Shown piece by piece: positions 11,487-23,421 of a stretch of 64,000 bases of DNA. The notes under the pieces were generated by a model. That model searched no databases and was not told the origin of the DNA. It worked only from the letters and a program-made list of their open reading frames with translations. The stretch is from Cerioporus squamosus (taxonomy: Eukaryota > Basidiomycota > Agaricomycetes > Polyporales > Polyporaceae): NCBI GenBank assembly GCA_022592435.1, contig JABYQS010000127.1, positions 46,589 to 110,588 of the forward strand, in the 5' to 3' direction. Position 1 is the stretch's first letter. Each line of letters begins with the position of its first letter. A program made the position numbers and the translations under genes.

Positions 11487-13086
11487 ATGCGTCTCCTCAC
11501 TTCCTCGTCTCTCCTCTTCGTTGTGGCCGCCGCGGTCACAACGGCTCATGCTCACGATGACCACGACCACGACATGCAGATGCCGCTCGACTACGTCAAG
11601 TTCCCTTACCAAGCGGCTTACTACCCAGGTGACAATCAAGGTAGGACGCTCAGGGCCTGGGTTGTACGTTACTGAGGCCTATTGACAGTGACTGCGGACT
11701 CCGTCTTTTCTGGGATTTCAACCTTTGCCAAGTTGCCCTGGGTGCAGTGCTTGGGTAAAGACAAGAACGTCCCGTTCGATATCGCCTTTCTCGGAGCGCC
11801 TTTCGTACGTCAGTCCTAGCTCTCCTTCCGAATCTATGCTGACCTCCACCCGCATTCCAGGACACCGGGACTTCTTACCGCCCCGGCGCCCGATTCGGGC
11901 CATCGGGCATCCGGGCAGGCTCTCGTCGTCTGACCCTCTATGGCGGCTACAATGTTCCCCTTGCCGTCAACCCGTTCCTGGCCGGCCTCAAGCTTGTAGA
12001 TTGCGGTGACATCCCCGTCACACCATATGACAATAAGTTTGCCATCAAGCAGATCGAAGACGGTCACAAGGAGCTTCTCCACCGCCCGACCTTCTCCTCA
12101 CTCGGGAACGACACGGTCACGGGAAAGCCTCTCGTACCCATCTCTGCGGATGGGAAGCACCACCCTCGCATCATCACCCTCGGTGGAGACCACACAATCG
12201 TCCTCCCGCTGCTTCGGTCTATCTACAGTGCTTACGGACAGATATCTGTGATCCACTTCGACAGCCATCTCGATACCTGGAAGCCGGAGGTCTTCGGCGG
12301 TGCACCGTCAGAACAAGCCGCTATCAATCACGGCACGTACTTCTACTGGGCGAGTCAAGAGGGGCTGATCAAGAACGGCTCTTCAATTGCAAGTATCATT
12401 TCTTTTGTTAATCTCCGCGCCCTCTTCCTATGCGTGTCTCGTTTCGGGAGGACTTGTGATCCTAGTTGATCGTGTCACTTACAGCACGGCGCTATTCGTA
12501 CCACGCTCTCCGGTCCAGCTGACTACTCAAACGATGACGCGTCTGGCTTCCAGCGCATCGAGGCTCGTGAGATTGACACCATCGGTATGTTATTTCCCCA
12601 CCCTCGCCTACCGTGAGTTCGATCGCTCACTGAGGTCCGATCGACCTGCAGGTACGGATGGCATCATCAAGAAAATCCGCGAGACTGTAGGCGACAAGCC
12701 CGTCTATCTCTCTATCGACGTAAGTCATGCTGAACATCAGGGAAGTAAGGAACTGAGCGCACATTCGTACATGCAGATTGACTCGATCGACCCTGCCTTC
12801 GCCCCGGCGACGGGTACCCCTGAGACTGGTGGCTGGTCTACGCGAGAGCTGCGGACGATCTTGCGAGGTCTCGATGGCTTGCACATCGTTTCCGCGGACA
12901 TCGTCGAGGTGGCTCCCGCGTACGACACCAACGCCGAGCTGACCACGATGGCAGCGGCGGACGTAAGTCCGTCATAAAGTTCGTCACTTCGGCGTACTCA
13001 CCCGGAGCTCCGATTCACAGGTGCTCTATGAAGTGCTCAGCGTCATGGCTAAGACTCCGTTAGGTAAGGCCGCAGACTCGGAGTAG
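11487..13086 (+). CDS. Agmatinase (ureohydrolase family) with signal peptide, 405 aa
   Basis: Seven exons: 11487-11640, 11689-11804, 11861-12388, 12485-12584, 12652-12719, 12777-12962 and 13021-13086. Together they form one 1218-nt frame. The ureohydrolase Mn-binding motifs are all present: [18 protein letters not shown] (usually HFDAH) and [13 protein letters not shown] split over an intron. The last gives the DxD pair. GTYF and SIHGAIR are agmatinase-like substrate loops. Agmatinase hydrolyses agmatine to putrescine and urea. The N-terminus [20 protein letters not shown] followed by a His/Asp-rich stretch is a good secretory signal, suggesting an extracellular or vacuolar enzyme. Intron 3 (12389-12484) is GC-AG with donor GCAAGT; splicing there is needed to give [13 protein letters not shown]. 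Family assignment is firm; substrate preference (agmatine versus a related guanidino compound) is inferred. Confidence 0.93.
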
Positions 13087-15440
13087 GGTGTACCTAAGAT
13101 TACGGCACTGTATCGGAATGGTCATCGAATTCGTGTTTCGGGGTGTGTTGTATGCCTCATGTATTTCCGCTTTGAATCATCTTCCTATGCGCCAAACTTG
13201 CTGTGTTACGACATCTCTCGATGGCATGACGGCTATACGTTACTCTGCCTTCTCGACCATACTTCCACCACGTGTTTTCACCGCCGGCGTTCAATGAATG
13301 ATACTGGAGTGGGCCGATCTTCGTCGACAAGTTCCCAAGGCCGTGGTCAATGAATGCGCACTCCTCCCACCTTCAGCAGTTTCCTGGGATACTGCTAGTC
13401 AATTCAACCACAGAGGGCACAGGATGTTCTCACGCCGTCTTGTTCTTAGAGAACTTCCAAATCCGTAACCACACTCAGTGATCCGTGTGTATCCGGGCGC
13501 TCGCTTCGCGGTCAGACAGCAACTACCACCTTCAACGCCGAGAAGGGCTTCACTTGTCAGAGCAACAATAGTCTCGACATGCGGCTTTACTATTTCTATA
13601 CCACAAGACATGACTAACACATCCGTCATTACTTCCCATGATCGTACACGACCAACGATCGTGCACCAGGTTGCGCTCGGCCTCGAGGCCGATATCTCCA
13701 ACCGATGACCATCGAGGGAGGCATCGTGGCGGTCGCGGACCTGAACATAGTACGGAAGTGCGTGCGGATCATCTGTGCTTTTCCCCTACTACGCACGCTG
13801 ACCTTCTACCGCGTGCCATCTGTTATTGTAGGCTCTGCGCTTCCGTCTCTACGACACGGACGGCCGTGCCTACAATGCCCTCATCTTCCGATTAGAAGCG
13901 GGATAAGAATGGAGGCTAAGTCACTTTGGTGTATGCCCTCTCGGCGTGGGCGCACCACCGTTCCTGCCGACTCCGTGTTTGCCTATATTCGCGGCTGGTC
14001 GTTACGGCAGCTCCGCCTCGAGGTTGGTGCGTATCTTCGTATTGCGTGACTATGAGCGGGCCTCTTGTCAGGTGCCAAGCTGAAATACTTCATAGATACT
14101 TCATCGCCCAAGGCACTTGGTGTTGCAGATACGCTGAGAGCATGCTTCACGTCACTTTGCGTGGCATGTCGATGCCTAGATGTTCATTCAAGTATCGTTA
14201 TAACTTCGCAAAAGCTGCATATCGTGAGTTGGCAGATAATTCATGCTGTCAAATATACTGACGCCTTTCTCCTCTAGGTTAGTAGTATTCATCCGGTATC
14301 GTCGCAAGTCTTTGGGGACCTACTCAGCTGACATGGCCTGGGTCCGAACACCCTTACTACTCTGGTGAACTCCAGCAGCCACATGATAGCAGTATGAAAC
14401 ACCCGCCCGCCTTCCTGAACGTGGCCGTCAGACAATGTCGTAAAGGTGGTCGATCACCATGCCTCATGTCCGTTGGGGGCCGGGATTCGGGACCCGACGG
14501 CCGCTGGTTGGGCGCAGACACCAAGCAAAGTCCTGCGACCCCTCACCCGGCGGAGCTTCGCGAAGCGACTGTGAGTAGGAAGTGCACATCCGCCCGCTTC
14601 GTGAGCTTCTCCGCTTACGCACATGCGGTCATAGATGCTCAGACATGCGGTCGGCACGCAGTCGGTCTGTGCAGTCTCCGCCCTATCGTGACGTACACGC
14701 AAACCTTCGCGTCCTCTCCTACGGAACCTATTCTCAGGAGAGCTGCGCGTGCAGCAGTTGCTTTGCACATTCCCTCGCCACAGCTCGGGGAGGGTCCCAG
14801 GCTAGCGGTTCGCGAACCAGCCGTTGCCTATCGCACCACCATCGAACAGCTGTTCCCCGCAGCTAACATTTGGGTTGTCTCGATAGAGATCTATGCGAAG
14901 AGCAGAACTTGCCTCCCCGCACCATCTCCGTGAGTCCGCTGTCTGTTGGCAGTCGCAGACCCTGATCTGTGAACGCCCTGCCTCTGCGCCCTAACGCCGA
15001 CTGTTATCACCTTCGGCAGCACGCATACGAGAGTTCCACGGTCCAGTAAAGGCGATGTCTATCATCACCCCACCGCTTCGAGTCCTCACTCATGCAGGCA
15101 TCCGTTTTGTGGCGCATGTACACCTCTCACAAGTCATGAGCTATCGAGATACATGGTCCGTTCCGGGGCAAGCACTCGCAAACTTGCGGCGCCAACTTTG
15201 GCCAATCAACGTGTAACCGGACTGGCTCGCGAGTCTAGGCTTGATACTACATCTAACGTTATACATACTCATACCCTTTGTTTTGTCACAGCAGCGCCAC
15301 GTATCACGGACGGATACTGTCCGATTGTGACGTGGCACGCCTTCATGAGTATGCCATGGCAGACCGTTCGCTCGCTCTCCGAATCGCCCACGTCTACCCG
15401 ACAGCATCAGTATCAGCATCTCTCAGCCGAGTAGCAGTCG
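13087..15440. other. Gene-poor stretch, possible decayed F-box/LRR remnant near 13.5-14.05 kb
   Basis: Around 13705-14049 one plus-strand frame contains VADLNIVRKCVRIICAFPLLRTLTFYRV, which resembles a leucine-rich segment common in polypore F-box or hypothetical proteins. There is no F-box, no clean start, and the flanking frames break quickly, so a decayed fragment is the most that can be proposed. The remainder up to 15440 shows nothing recognisable. Confidence 0.35.
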
Positions 15441-17380
15441 TCAGTTGCTCACCAGCTCGTATGTCTTGATAGCGTCTGCATATGAGCTCAGGATGTCGCT
15501 GCTCGGGCGTCGACCATCCACCACGTCGACGAACGTCGCGAGCTCGGTGTAAAACGGGTCATCCTGCATCGTTCCATCGACCGTTGACATCATCAGTATT
15601 CACGGCACGCTTGGGTGTCTTTCGGGCAGCCACTCACGTCAGTGAATATGTGCGTCTCTAGATGAGCATAGACATCGTCAGCAAGTCCGTATGCTCGCGC
15701 TACTCTGTGACTCACCTAGCTCAGCGGTCCCAGGCCGCCTGATGTAGAGCTTCGGGGTCGAGTACGGATCGACGAGCTTGAAGTGATACCCGTCCGCGTA
15801 CACCTCGAACTCTGTCGTACGTCGTCCCTAGGCTCACATTCGTCAGCGATCAACTCAGTCTACGGACACCGTCTAAAACACCCGCAGAGCGGAGACGCAC
15901 CGTGCAGCGCGATGACATGCGTGAGCGACCCAACCGCCCCGCCTGCGTACTTCCACGTCGCGCTCGTCAGGCGGGGGAGCCGGCTCTCCGCGGAGATGGC
16001 ATCCTCATCGAAGCGCTTCGCGGAGAGCTGGCCGGGGGGCTCGTTATGCTGCACGATGTGGCCGACGACGGAGGGGAGGACGACGTCTCCGCCGAAGTAG
16101 CGCGAGAGGTCGCCTGCGGCAGGCTTGGTCAGTGCAGGTGGGATCAGAATCGGAGAGGCGACCAACAGAAGTGTGTCGCTTGCTCGACGATTGCTGCACG
16201 CGGAAGTGAAAATGGTCAGCGAGAGTCACGTTCACTCAGGCGCGGACGTACGTCCTCCTGAGCGGGTTTTGTCCCACCACGCCTGTGTACAGCAAGTGTA
16301 AATTTGTACGTTATGTCCAGGCCTGAGCATCAGCTAACGAGCGACGAATGGGGACGCACGGGTTTCCTGGCATACTCGCTGTCCCCTATGTCAGCGAATT
16401 CGAGTCGAGGTCTCCCGGCGAGCCGAGAAGCTCACTATGCCATGACATATCGTGCGTTCGTGCCCATCACGACGAGGCCGTTCTCCGTGATGATATTCCT
16501 GCATGCCCGGGGTCAGTTCACGAAGTCGAGTGCCCAATACATGTTACAGCACTCACTTGATCATCTGCACAGCTGTGGCGGGAAGAATGACAGTCAGCAG
16601 CTTCTTGCATCCCAGCTTTGCAGTGGCGGACCTGGACCTACCCTTGAGATACCGCAACATGTAGCCGACGCCAACGATGGCCCGGCTGTCCTCGAGGACC
16701 TTGGTTACGCGCCAGCACGCGTCCTCGGGGCCGCTGCTGACGGGCTTCTCTACGAGCAGCGCGCAGTCCGGGAAAGCGGACACGAGCTGCAATTCGAGGT
16801 CTTGCCCGGGGACGTCGCTCCCGCGGACAAACGGCGGTGCGCCGACGAGTGCGACCCTATCATGGAAATCAGATCATACGGACCGAGGACTTGAAGATCA
16901 AGATCAGAACTCAGAACTCACTGCGGGATCCTCTCTGGGGTCAGAGCGAGCGCGGCATCCGCCACAGTTGGGAACAGTTGGCAGTCGGACCACGCAGGAC
17001 GCGTAGTCTCTGATTCGAGCTTGGGGGCGAGCGCAGCGTTCGCTCGAGTCTCGTCGACGTCTATCAGTCCGACGACTCGCAGGCGAGGGCCGAGAATCCT
17101 AGGTGATCACAATGTGAGCATCCCGCGACTCTGTATTCACTTCACAATCTTGCCTCTCCAATCGCAATGTCTACAGAACCGGGGCGGAAGCATCTCGAGT
17201 TCATCGTATCCACCGTTCAGAAAGTGAGCAGCACGTACATGATTCCAAGGGCCTTCGACAGACCCTGGGTCCATCGAGTCACCATTGGGGTTTCCATGCA
17301 CGTGGGACGTGAATGCTCAGAAACGTACCAAAGTTGATTTCTCCTGCTCCGATGATCAGGACATTCAGCGTGGACGACAT
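15441..17380 (-). CDS. Gfo/Idh/MocA family NAD(P)-dependent oxidoreductase
   Basis: Starting at the ATG at 17380, the protein begins STLNVLIIGAGEINFG, a Rossmann GxGxxN loop. Short introns separate GSVEGPWNH, TLRLER and ILGPRLRVVGLIDVD. Later exons give PPFVRGSDVPGQDLELQL, LLVEKPVSSGPED with the diagnostic EKP of this family, GVGYMLRYLKAVQMIK, and a C-terminal domain with GPIVEQATHFCDLSRYFGG and EFEVYADGYHFKLVDPYS. The stop is TGA at 15441-15443. One intron (17099-17153) has a GC donor. Members oxidise sugars, polyols or related alcohols; the substrate here is unknown. The splice just before EFEVYADG and the last C-terminal exon (DDPFYTELATFVD to TYELVSN) are the least certain parts. The gene is split into ten or more small exons. 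Confidence 0.85.
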
Positions 17381-18094
17381 CTTGCAGCGAGCTTTGCAGG
17401 CAACTCAATCGAAGGAGCGGAACAAGATCTGCGCTCTCGATAGGCGCCTGCCGCGGCAGTAAATGGCCCATATACTTCCAGTCAGTCACTATGTCGATGT
17501 CTATGCTGACATGCACTTCACCAGCTGTGCATGAAGTGACAGTACACACGCATGCTGGATCGCGAAGCGAATTCTGGAGCTGTCAGATATCATACGAGGA
17601 GTAGCCGGACATAACTGCCCATAGTGTGAAGCATATCGTCGTGTGGATGCTTTACGCTTCAGCTACGCGCGACCTACCTACATCCGGACCCGTATTGCGC
17701 AGCGAGAGAAGGAGAGTTTAGGCCGTGTATTCAACGCCTTGACATGGGGTGAGAGTGGATGCTGTACAGCTGCCGTACTAGTTCCTCGCCGGTTGGCGGC
17801 TGTAGTATCTTCTCCTGAAGATGCGTCCATGAGCTTCCGATGTTGCTGACACCGGGTTGTGCAGGAGACGGTCGCGACGCCAAGATACACTAGGTACATA
17901 ACTAGTAGCGTCAGTGGGGAGTTGGAGGGAGAACTGGAGCAGCGTTGTGGCAACCGGCAGAGCGAGAGCCACACCGCCTGCCACGTGATCTGCGATGGCG
18001 AAGACCGCTTAGAGCGAGACTTGTTTTCCACTCTTGTTCCACTCTAATGTCACCGCGGTCCTCCTCCTCCTCTTGATATTCTCTTCTCCTCTTC
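17381..18094. other. Divergent promoter region, no gene recognised
   Basis: This lies between the starts of the oxidoreductase (minus) and the Ser/Pro-rich membrane protein (plus). A plus-strand hydrophobic reading (VTAVLLLLLIF at about 18047-18080) looks like a signal sequence. However, it has an upstream stop and no in-frame ATG, so it cannot be joined confidently to the following gene. Confidence 0.4.
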
Positions 18095-20565
18095 ATGGAC
18101 GCGTTGTGCAGCGGTGAAGCGTGCGCGAAGCGGCGACGGGTATACCCTCGACAAACGCCCTCCATCAGTGCAGTGGCGACTTCCTTCTCCGGCACAGGCA
18201 GTGGTACTTCCGCTGCTGCTGGAGCAACGGTACGTACTCCCGTCACTCGTGTAAACCATACGACTGGCTGACCAAACGATGTGCAGTCTGGTGCGTCGTC
18301 GGGTGCGACTACCTCCGCTCCGTCTGCACCCACGGGGAGACAGGACCCATCCGACGCTGTGTCCGACCCTGCCAGCCAGAGCGGCAAGTCGGCGAACTCG
18401 GGTGCCTCTGGAGACTCGTCACAACCTCCCTCGTCGAACCCTCCGTCAAGCGGCCCGTCGTCCCAGCCAACGTCCCAACCCTCGTACGTGCTCCTTCTGT
18501 CTCTCCTTCTTCCCAGCCCGACCTCAGACTGCTATGACGCAGGTCTGATCCTCCCTCGAGCAACCCCCCGACGTCGCCGCCTTCTTCCAAGCCGACTTCG
18601 CAACCACCGTCTTCCGACCCTACCTCGAAGCCGACTTCTGACCCTCCGTCTTCCGACCCGACGTCTCTTCCGCCCTCGTCTGATCCGTCCTCCAATCCCA
18701 CGTCGGATCCGTCCTCATCACCATCGTCTGCTGCCTCCAGCTTGCCAAGCTCTGACCCTAGCTCGTTGACTCCTACCTTCTCGCCTACTTCGTTGCCGTC
18801 CGCTCTAGCCTCGGACCCTTCGATAACGTCACCTTCTCCGTCTTCCTCGGGCAGCTTTCAGACAACGATCACGAGTGCCATTGCCACTACTGTCATCAAT
18901 GGAACGACTTCAACGGTACGTGCTCATGCTCATACTTCCTATTATCAACCGGATTTCTCCAGCCCACTTGCTTCTGTTTGGCTACAAGCTATTGCGTATG
19001 TGTGTTGGAGTCAGACGCAGGCAACGGCCCTGAGTGCCCTCCTCGACTGCGGGGCCTGCCAAACGATCGTATCTGCACCATACACATTGCGGCGAGAGTG
19101 CGCCTGCGTACCGTAGGAAGGTCGTTATGGGACATGCCTCTTCCGCAATGCCTGCGTCAGGATCGGCGCGATGTGGCTGTCGCGATCGCTGTCATGGTGC
19201 TATTTGTGCGGCAAGACGATCGTAGTCGACGCGGAGGGCAGAGCTCACCGGCTGGTATCGCGGATTGTGCAGTTTGTCTCTCAGTGCAGCGACCTCCCGC
19301 TGTTGTACACGGTCACTATATGTATCGCGTTGGCCATGCCTTTTACGAGGATGCGGTTACTGACATGTGCTACTTTGAACCTCCAGATATTTACTGCAAT
19401 CCCAACCACGCTCACCCAGAGCGACCCCGACAACTCATCGGCGACCAAGCGCAACATCATCGCAGGCTCGGTAGGCGGCGCCGCATTCCTCGTCCTCGTC
19501 ACCGCGCTCTTCCTCTTCTACCGGCGACACCAGCATAAGAAGCTCTCGTTCTTCAAGCGCCTCCAGCCCAAGCCGCGCACACGCCTGCTTGACGGCGAGG
19601 ACATGGACGACTACGACATGGGCCCACCCACGCGTTACCGGGATTACCCCGCCTCTGTCACCTCCTCCCACGCGCACTCGCGCTCCATCACCAACGCCAC
19701 TTCGAGCCCTGCCCCCGACCGCTCGCCGCTCTCGCGCGACTTCGGCTCTCCCGGCCCGTCCATCACCTCCTCCCCGATGGACCCGCATCGCGCAGGCACT
19801 CCGAGCAGCCTCCCGCCCGGGGCTGCTGCACCACACCTGCTCGGCATGCGGGCGGAGACGGGCTCCATCTTCCGTGAGGCCGTCTGGCCACCTCCAGGGC
19901 AGCCGAGCGCGCTCGTCGACCCTCTCGTGAAGGCCTCAAGCGCAGTCGACCTCAGCCGCATCGTCGACGACGTCATGGGTCCAACCGGGGGCAAGGTCAT
20001 GCTCCCCCGACCGCGTTCCGCGGAGCAGGAGGTGCAGGCTGCAGGCAGCACGACGTCGCTCATCGGGGACGACCCGTTTGCATCACTTACGACTCTCGCT
20101 GGCCCCATTACACCCACCCACTCGCAGTACGGCTCCGGATCGACAACCGGACACGCGCGCGATACGAGCGACGCCCCGCTCCTCCCGCGGTTCAAGCTCC
20201 CGTCCGAATCCACGCAGTCGACGCCAGGGTTCTTCGAGTCGCAGCCGCGGCGCGACGCAGTGGAGACACCGGGCTCGCCGATGCCCGCGGGGAGGATCGG
20301 CCCGCTGTTCGTGACGAACATGGGCCCGCTGTCGCCGACGTCGACGATCTCGCACGCGCCGGGGAGCCCGCCCCCGGTCAACACGGCGGCGGCGCAGCAG
20401 GCGCTTGGGCAGGGGACGTCGCCTGTGAGCCCGCCATCTGCCCACCCGCCCCGGAACTGGCTGGAGCGGTCGCCGAAGAAGCCGATGCGGCCGAGCTTGG
20501 ACGAGAGCGGGGTGGACGTGACGGATGTTACGAGCGATGGACATGGGGTTGGGGAGGCGGTGTGA
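18095..20565 (+). CDS. Single-pass membrane protein with mucin-like Ser/Pro/Thr-rich ectodomain, about 627 aa
   Basis: Exons 18095-18229, 18287-18483, 18543-18915 and 19387-20565 stay in one frame. The ectodomain is built of imperfect repeats of the type SSDPTSKPTSDPP, likely heavily O-glycosylated, and ends in ATTVINGTTSTIFTAIPTTLTQS. A transmembrane helix follows (GSVGGAAFLVLVTALFLFY), then RRHQHKKL and a long Ser/Pro/Gly-rich cytoplasmic tail with DMDDYDMGPPTRYRD. The organisation matches the gene at 23422-25234. The third intron is 471 nt, far longer than any other here. The N-terminus is unsure: no signal peptide is seen from the ATG used, so either an upstream exon is missing or the protein is type III. 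The function is unknown; a wall-sensing role is only a guess from topology. Confidence 0.75.
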
Positions 20566-21346
20566 GGCAGCCTGGACGATTGGTGATCGGATCCCTTCTT
20601 CTCCGCTTTCCCTTTGGTTGAGTTTACCCTTTTGCTCGGACAGGATCAAGGCTGGGGAGAGCCCGGGGAGGCTGCAGATAGTTATTGAGGACTATTTATA
20701 CTACGTATGACGGATGCGGTTGTCATTGCCGCGGACGGTGCTGGAGGAGCGTTATCAACGTCCAAGTCATTACCATACCATGCCTTGCTTTCTCTTGCCC
20801 TACCTACTCTTCCCCGCACACTCTTAGCCGCGCAACGAGATGCTTTCGATCGTTTGCTGTTACGACCCTTGACGACTTTATACGTACATACATACGCATG
20901 CTGCACGCCGTCTTTTCGGCGGTGGATAGACCCTGGACAGTCCGATTCCGACTACTACTAGTTTAGTACGTTTACACCGGTTAGATAGGACAGGAGACGG
21001 ACAGGACTTTCTTCGCTCTCCGGATACAGTAGCAGCCTAGTACCTACCGCGCTGCACTCTCACCATCTACTAATTCCATGCATTTCCTCCCGGATGGACC
21101 AACACATACGGTTGCGATGGCATTGATTGGGAGGATGTCCGTTCCGAGCGGCACCGCCACCGGCTTTCGAACTTGGAGGCGAACCACCATGTCGCTACTC
21201 AAGGCGTTCTTCTACTGAGTCTGGTCCGCACCTCTATGGCTTTTGCATGTGGGTTTTCACTTAATATACATGTTGCATTGCTGAGGCGACCAACAGATAC
21301 CTTTGGAGGCTCCCAGTGACTACTGAGATGGCCCCTCGTATACCGC
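20566..21346. other. Intergenic, no gene recognised
   Basis: This is the 3' flank of the membrane protein gene and 5' flank of the APH kinase gene. It contains AT-richer patches and short frames only. Confidence 0.45.
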
Positions 21347-22267
21347 GTGCTCAGCTCCTTTCTAGTCTCTTTGTTGCCCTTCCGCCTGCGAGCAGCAATA
21401 TGGACTCATCTTGTCCTAGCCGGCGCGCGCAAATGGGACGGGGAGAGTACAGCTCAAAGAGTCCCGGGAGGTCTGTACATCAAAAGGAACAGTCTACTGC
21501 GTCTGAGCGAAGGCCAGGCGCTCCACTTCGTCGGCACGCACACTTCACTCCCCGTCCCGATCGTCATCGACAACTTCAAATACGAGGATCAAGTATACTT
21601 GGTCATGTCTCGTTTGCCAGGTTTCTCTCTCGCCGACGTGTACTTTGACATTACACCCGAGGTTGAGCAGAAGCTGAGCGCTCAGCTGGGGCGCATCTTG
21701 GCTCCCCTTCGTGCCCTCCCGCCTCCCGATTCCTCTCGACCAGGCAAAGTGTGCGGGTTCGACGGTGGCCCTGTGCATTGTGCACGGATTCGTTTTGGGC
21801 AACACCCCGCCGGTCCATGGGACTCTGTAGAAGCCTTCCACGCCGATCTCTTGCATCGCGCAGGAGAGATCAACGTGCCCGAACAATGTCCCAAGTCGCC
21901 CGAGGCCGTGCACGACGTGATCCGCCGTGCCCATGCCCGGGCCCATCGTGTGTGTCTTACGCACAACGACCTTGGTGCACATAACGTCCTCGTCGATGAC
22001 GACTGGAACATCACCGGCATCGTCGACTGGGAGTCGTGCGCGTGGATGCCTGAGTACTGGTGAGCCCTCTATTTCTACCATTGACCTGCGCAATGTGGTG
22101 GTTAACGCGATGCTCGTCTCGTCAACAGGGAAGTGACGAAAGGCACATTCCTGCCGCAGTACCGGAAGGGCCGCTGGCAGAGAATCATGTCGGCCGCTTT
22201 CCCCGTGTACGCCCTGGAGCAGGAGGCCGAGCACTACATCATCAACTACAGACAGTGCTATGCATGA
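21347..22267 (+). CDS. APH (aminoglycoside/choline kinase-like) phosphotransferase domain protein, 283 aa
   Basis: Two exons, 21347-22059 and 22129-22267, are joined across a 69-nt GT-AG intron. The protein-kinase-like fold of the APH family is recognisable: an N-lobe with GGLYIKRN (Lys), then DNFKYEDQVYLVMSRLPG (hinge). The C-lobe holds the catalytic loop LTHNDLGAHNVLVDDD with Asp and Asn, then the metal-binding segment ITGIVDWESC. The second exon supplies the C-terminal WEVTKGTFLPQYRKGRW helix region. Large families of such proteins occur in agaricomycetes and their small-molecule substrates are mostly unknown. Antibiotic resistance should not be inferred. At 283 aa the protein is at the short end of the family but appears complete. 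Confidence 0.88.
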
Positions 22268-23421
22268 TGCATGATGATTGCTGCGCTTCCTTGCAAGACG
22301 GAGTGTGTGCTGGATCACTCATGTCACCCCATATATTTCATACAGCTTGTCTTGCGGAAGTCGCGTCCGCCCCATACCACACAACTCATAACTTTTCGAG
22401 ATGGTCTGCCCTCGGCGTGCGCTGAACATGATCACTCTCTATCCGATCCGCAGCGTGGTCCGCCAGGTCTGCCGCGGCCACAACCCTCATTTGCCCGTCT
22501 CATGAACTCGAGAGGCATATGAGAATGCGTCATGGAACGAGTATGGCCTGCTGTACCCAGACATTCTGCATGTCCGCGACAGTATGCTCCATGCCAAGCA
22601 ACCCGCGGCCGGGCCCACATAGAGACGAAAGCCTCAACGCATTCGTTCGTCGTCAGGCAGAAGGCAAGAATACGTATACACTAAACAATGATGGCACAAA
22701 GAAAGCTTGAGGAGCAATACACAATTCACGACTACTAACTCAATAGGTCCGAGCACGCCACGCTCGAAAGACGGTGTGCGCGACGGGCGACGGGCATAGT
22801 GTAAGGTTGCAATTGGCCGTAAGGAACTGTAACTGGGGATGTGCAGCGAGTCCGGGACATCGTACGGTATAGTGTAGGCGTGTGGGCGTGGGGGTGTGTC
22901 CCTGGCAGGCGGGCACGGGGTTGTATCGTGAGGGGCGTGAGCGAGGAGATGGAAAGGTGAGGTCGTCCTGGTGAGTACGAGTGCAAGGGGTGAGGCCTAA
23001 CGGCCGATGGAAGGGCGTGGAAGTGGAGGGAGGGGAAGGGAATGGGAGGAACAAAAATGAAGACAACACTGAGCAGAGGGACGACGACGACGGCGGCAGC
23101 GGCGCGAGGGAGCACGGACGTTGCTCCAACCCCGAGGGCACAGACAGCACAATTGTTGTCATAGCCAGGGTAAGTACGGTGAGACCTGCCGTCTATGTAA
23201 GTAGTTGTGGGAGCGCACACAGCGCAGCAGCACCGAGGCGACTGCGTGCTGCGCATCCCAACAGGTCTGTTTTCTCCGCCTCCGACGACGTCATACGCCA
23301 ACACCACCGCATCGCAACTCATCGACATCCGACTCTAATACTGTAGTGGTCCCACACTACGCACGCAACGGCCGCCGTCCGCACACCACTCCACGGCACG
23401 GCGGGAGAACGCTCCCACCGC
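22268..23421. other. Intergenic, no gene recognised
   Basis: About 1.1 kb between convergent genes. A purine-rich tract on the plus strand (about 22930-23110) creates low-complexity frames on both strands; none has a recognisable domain. Confidence 0.45.

Noticed and set aside
21347..22267. Aminoglycoside resistance gene
   Set aside because: Only the APH fold is visible; fungal genomes carry many such kinases of unknown substrate and no resistance-specific residues could be claimed.
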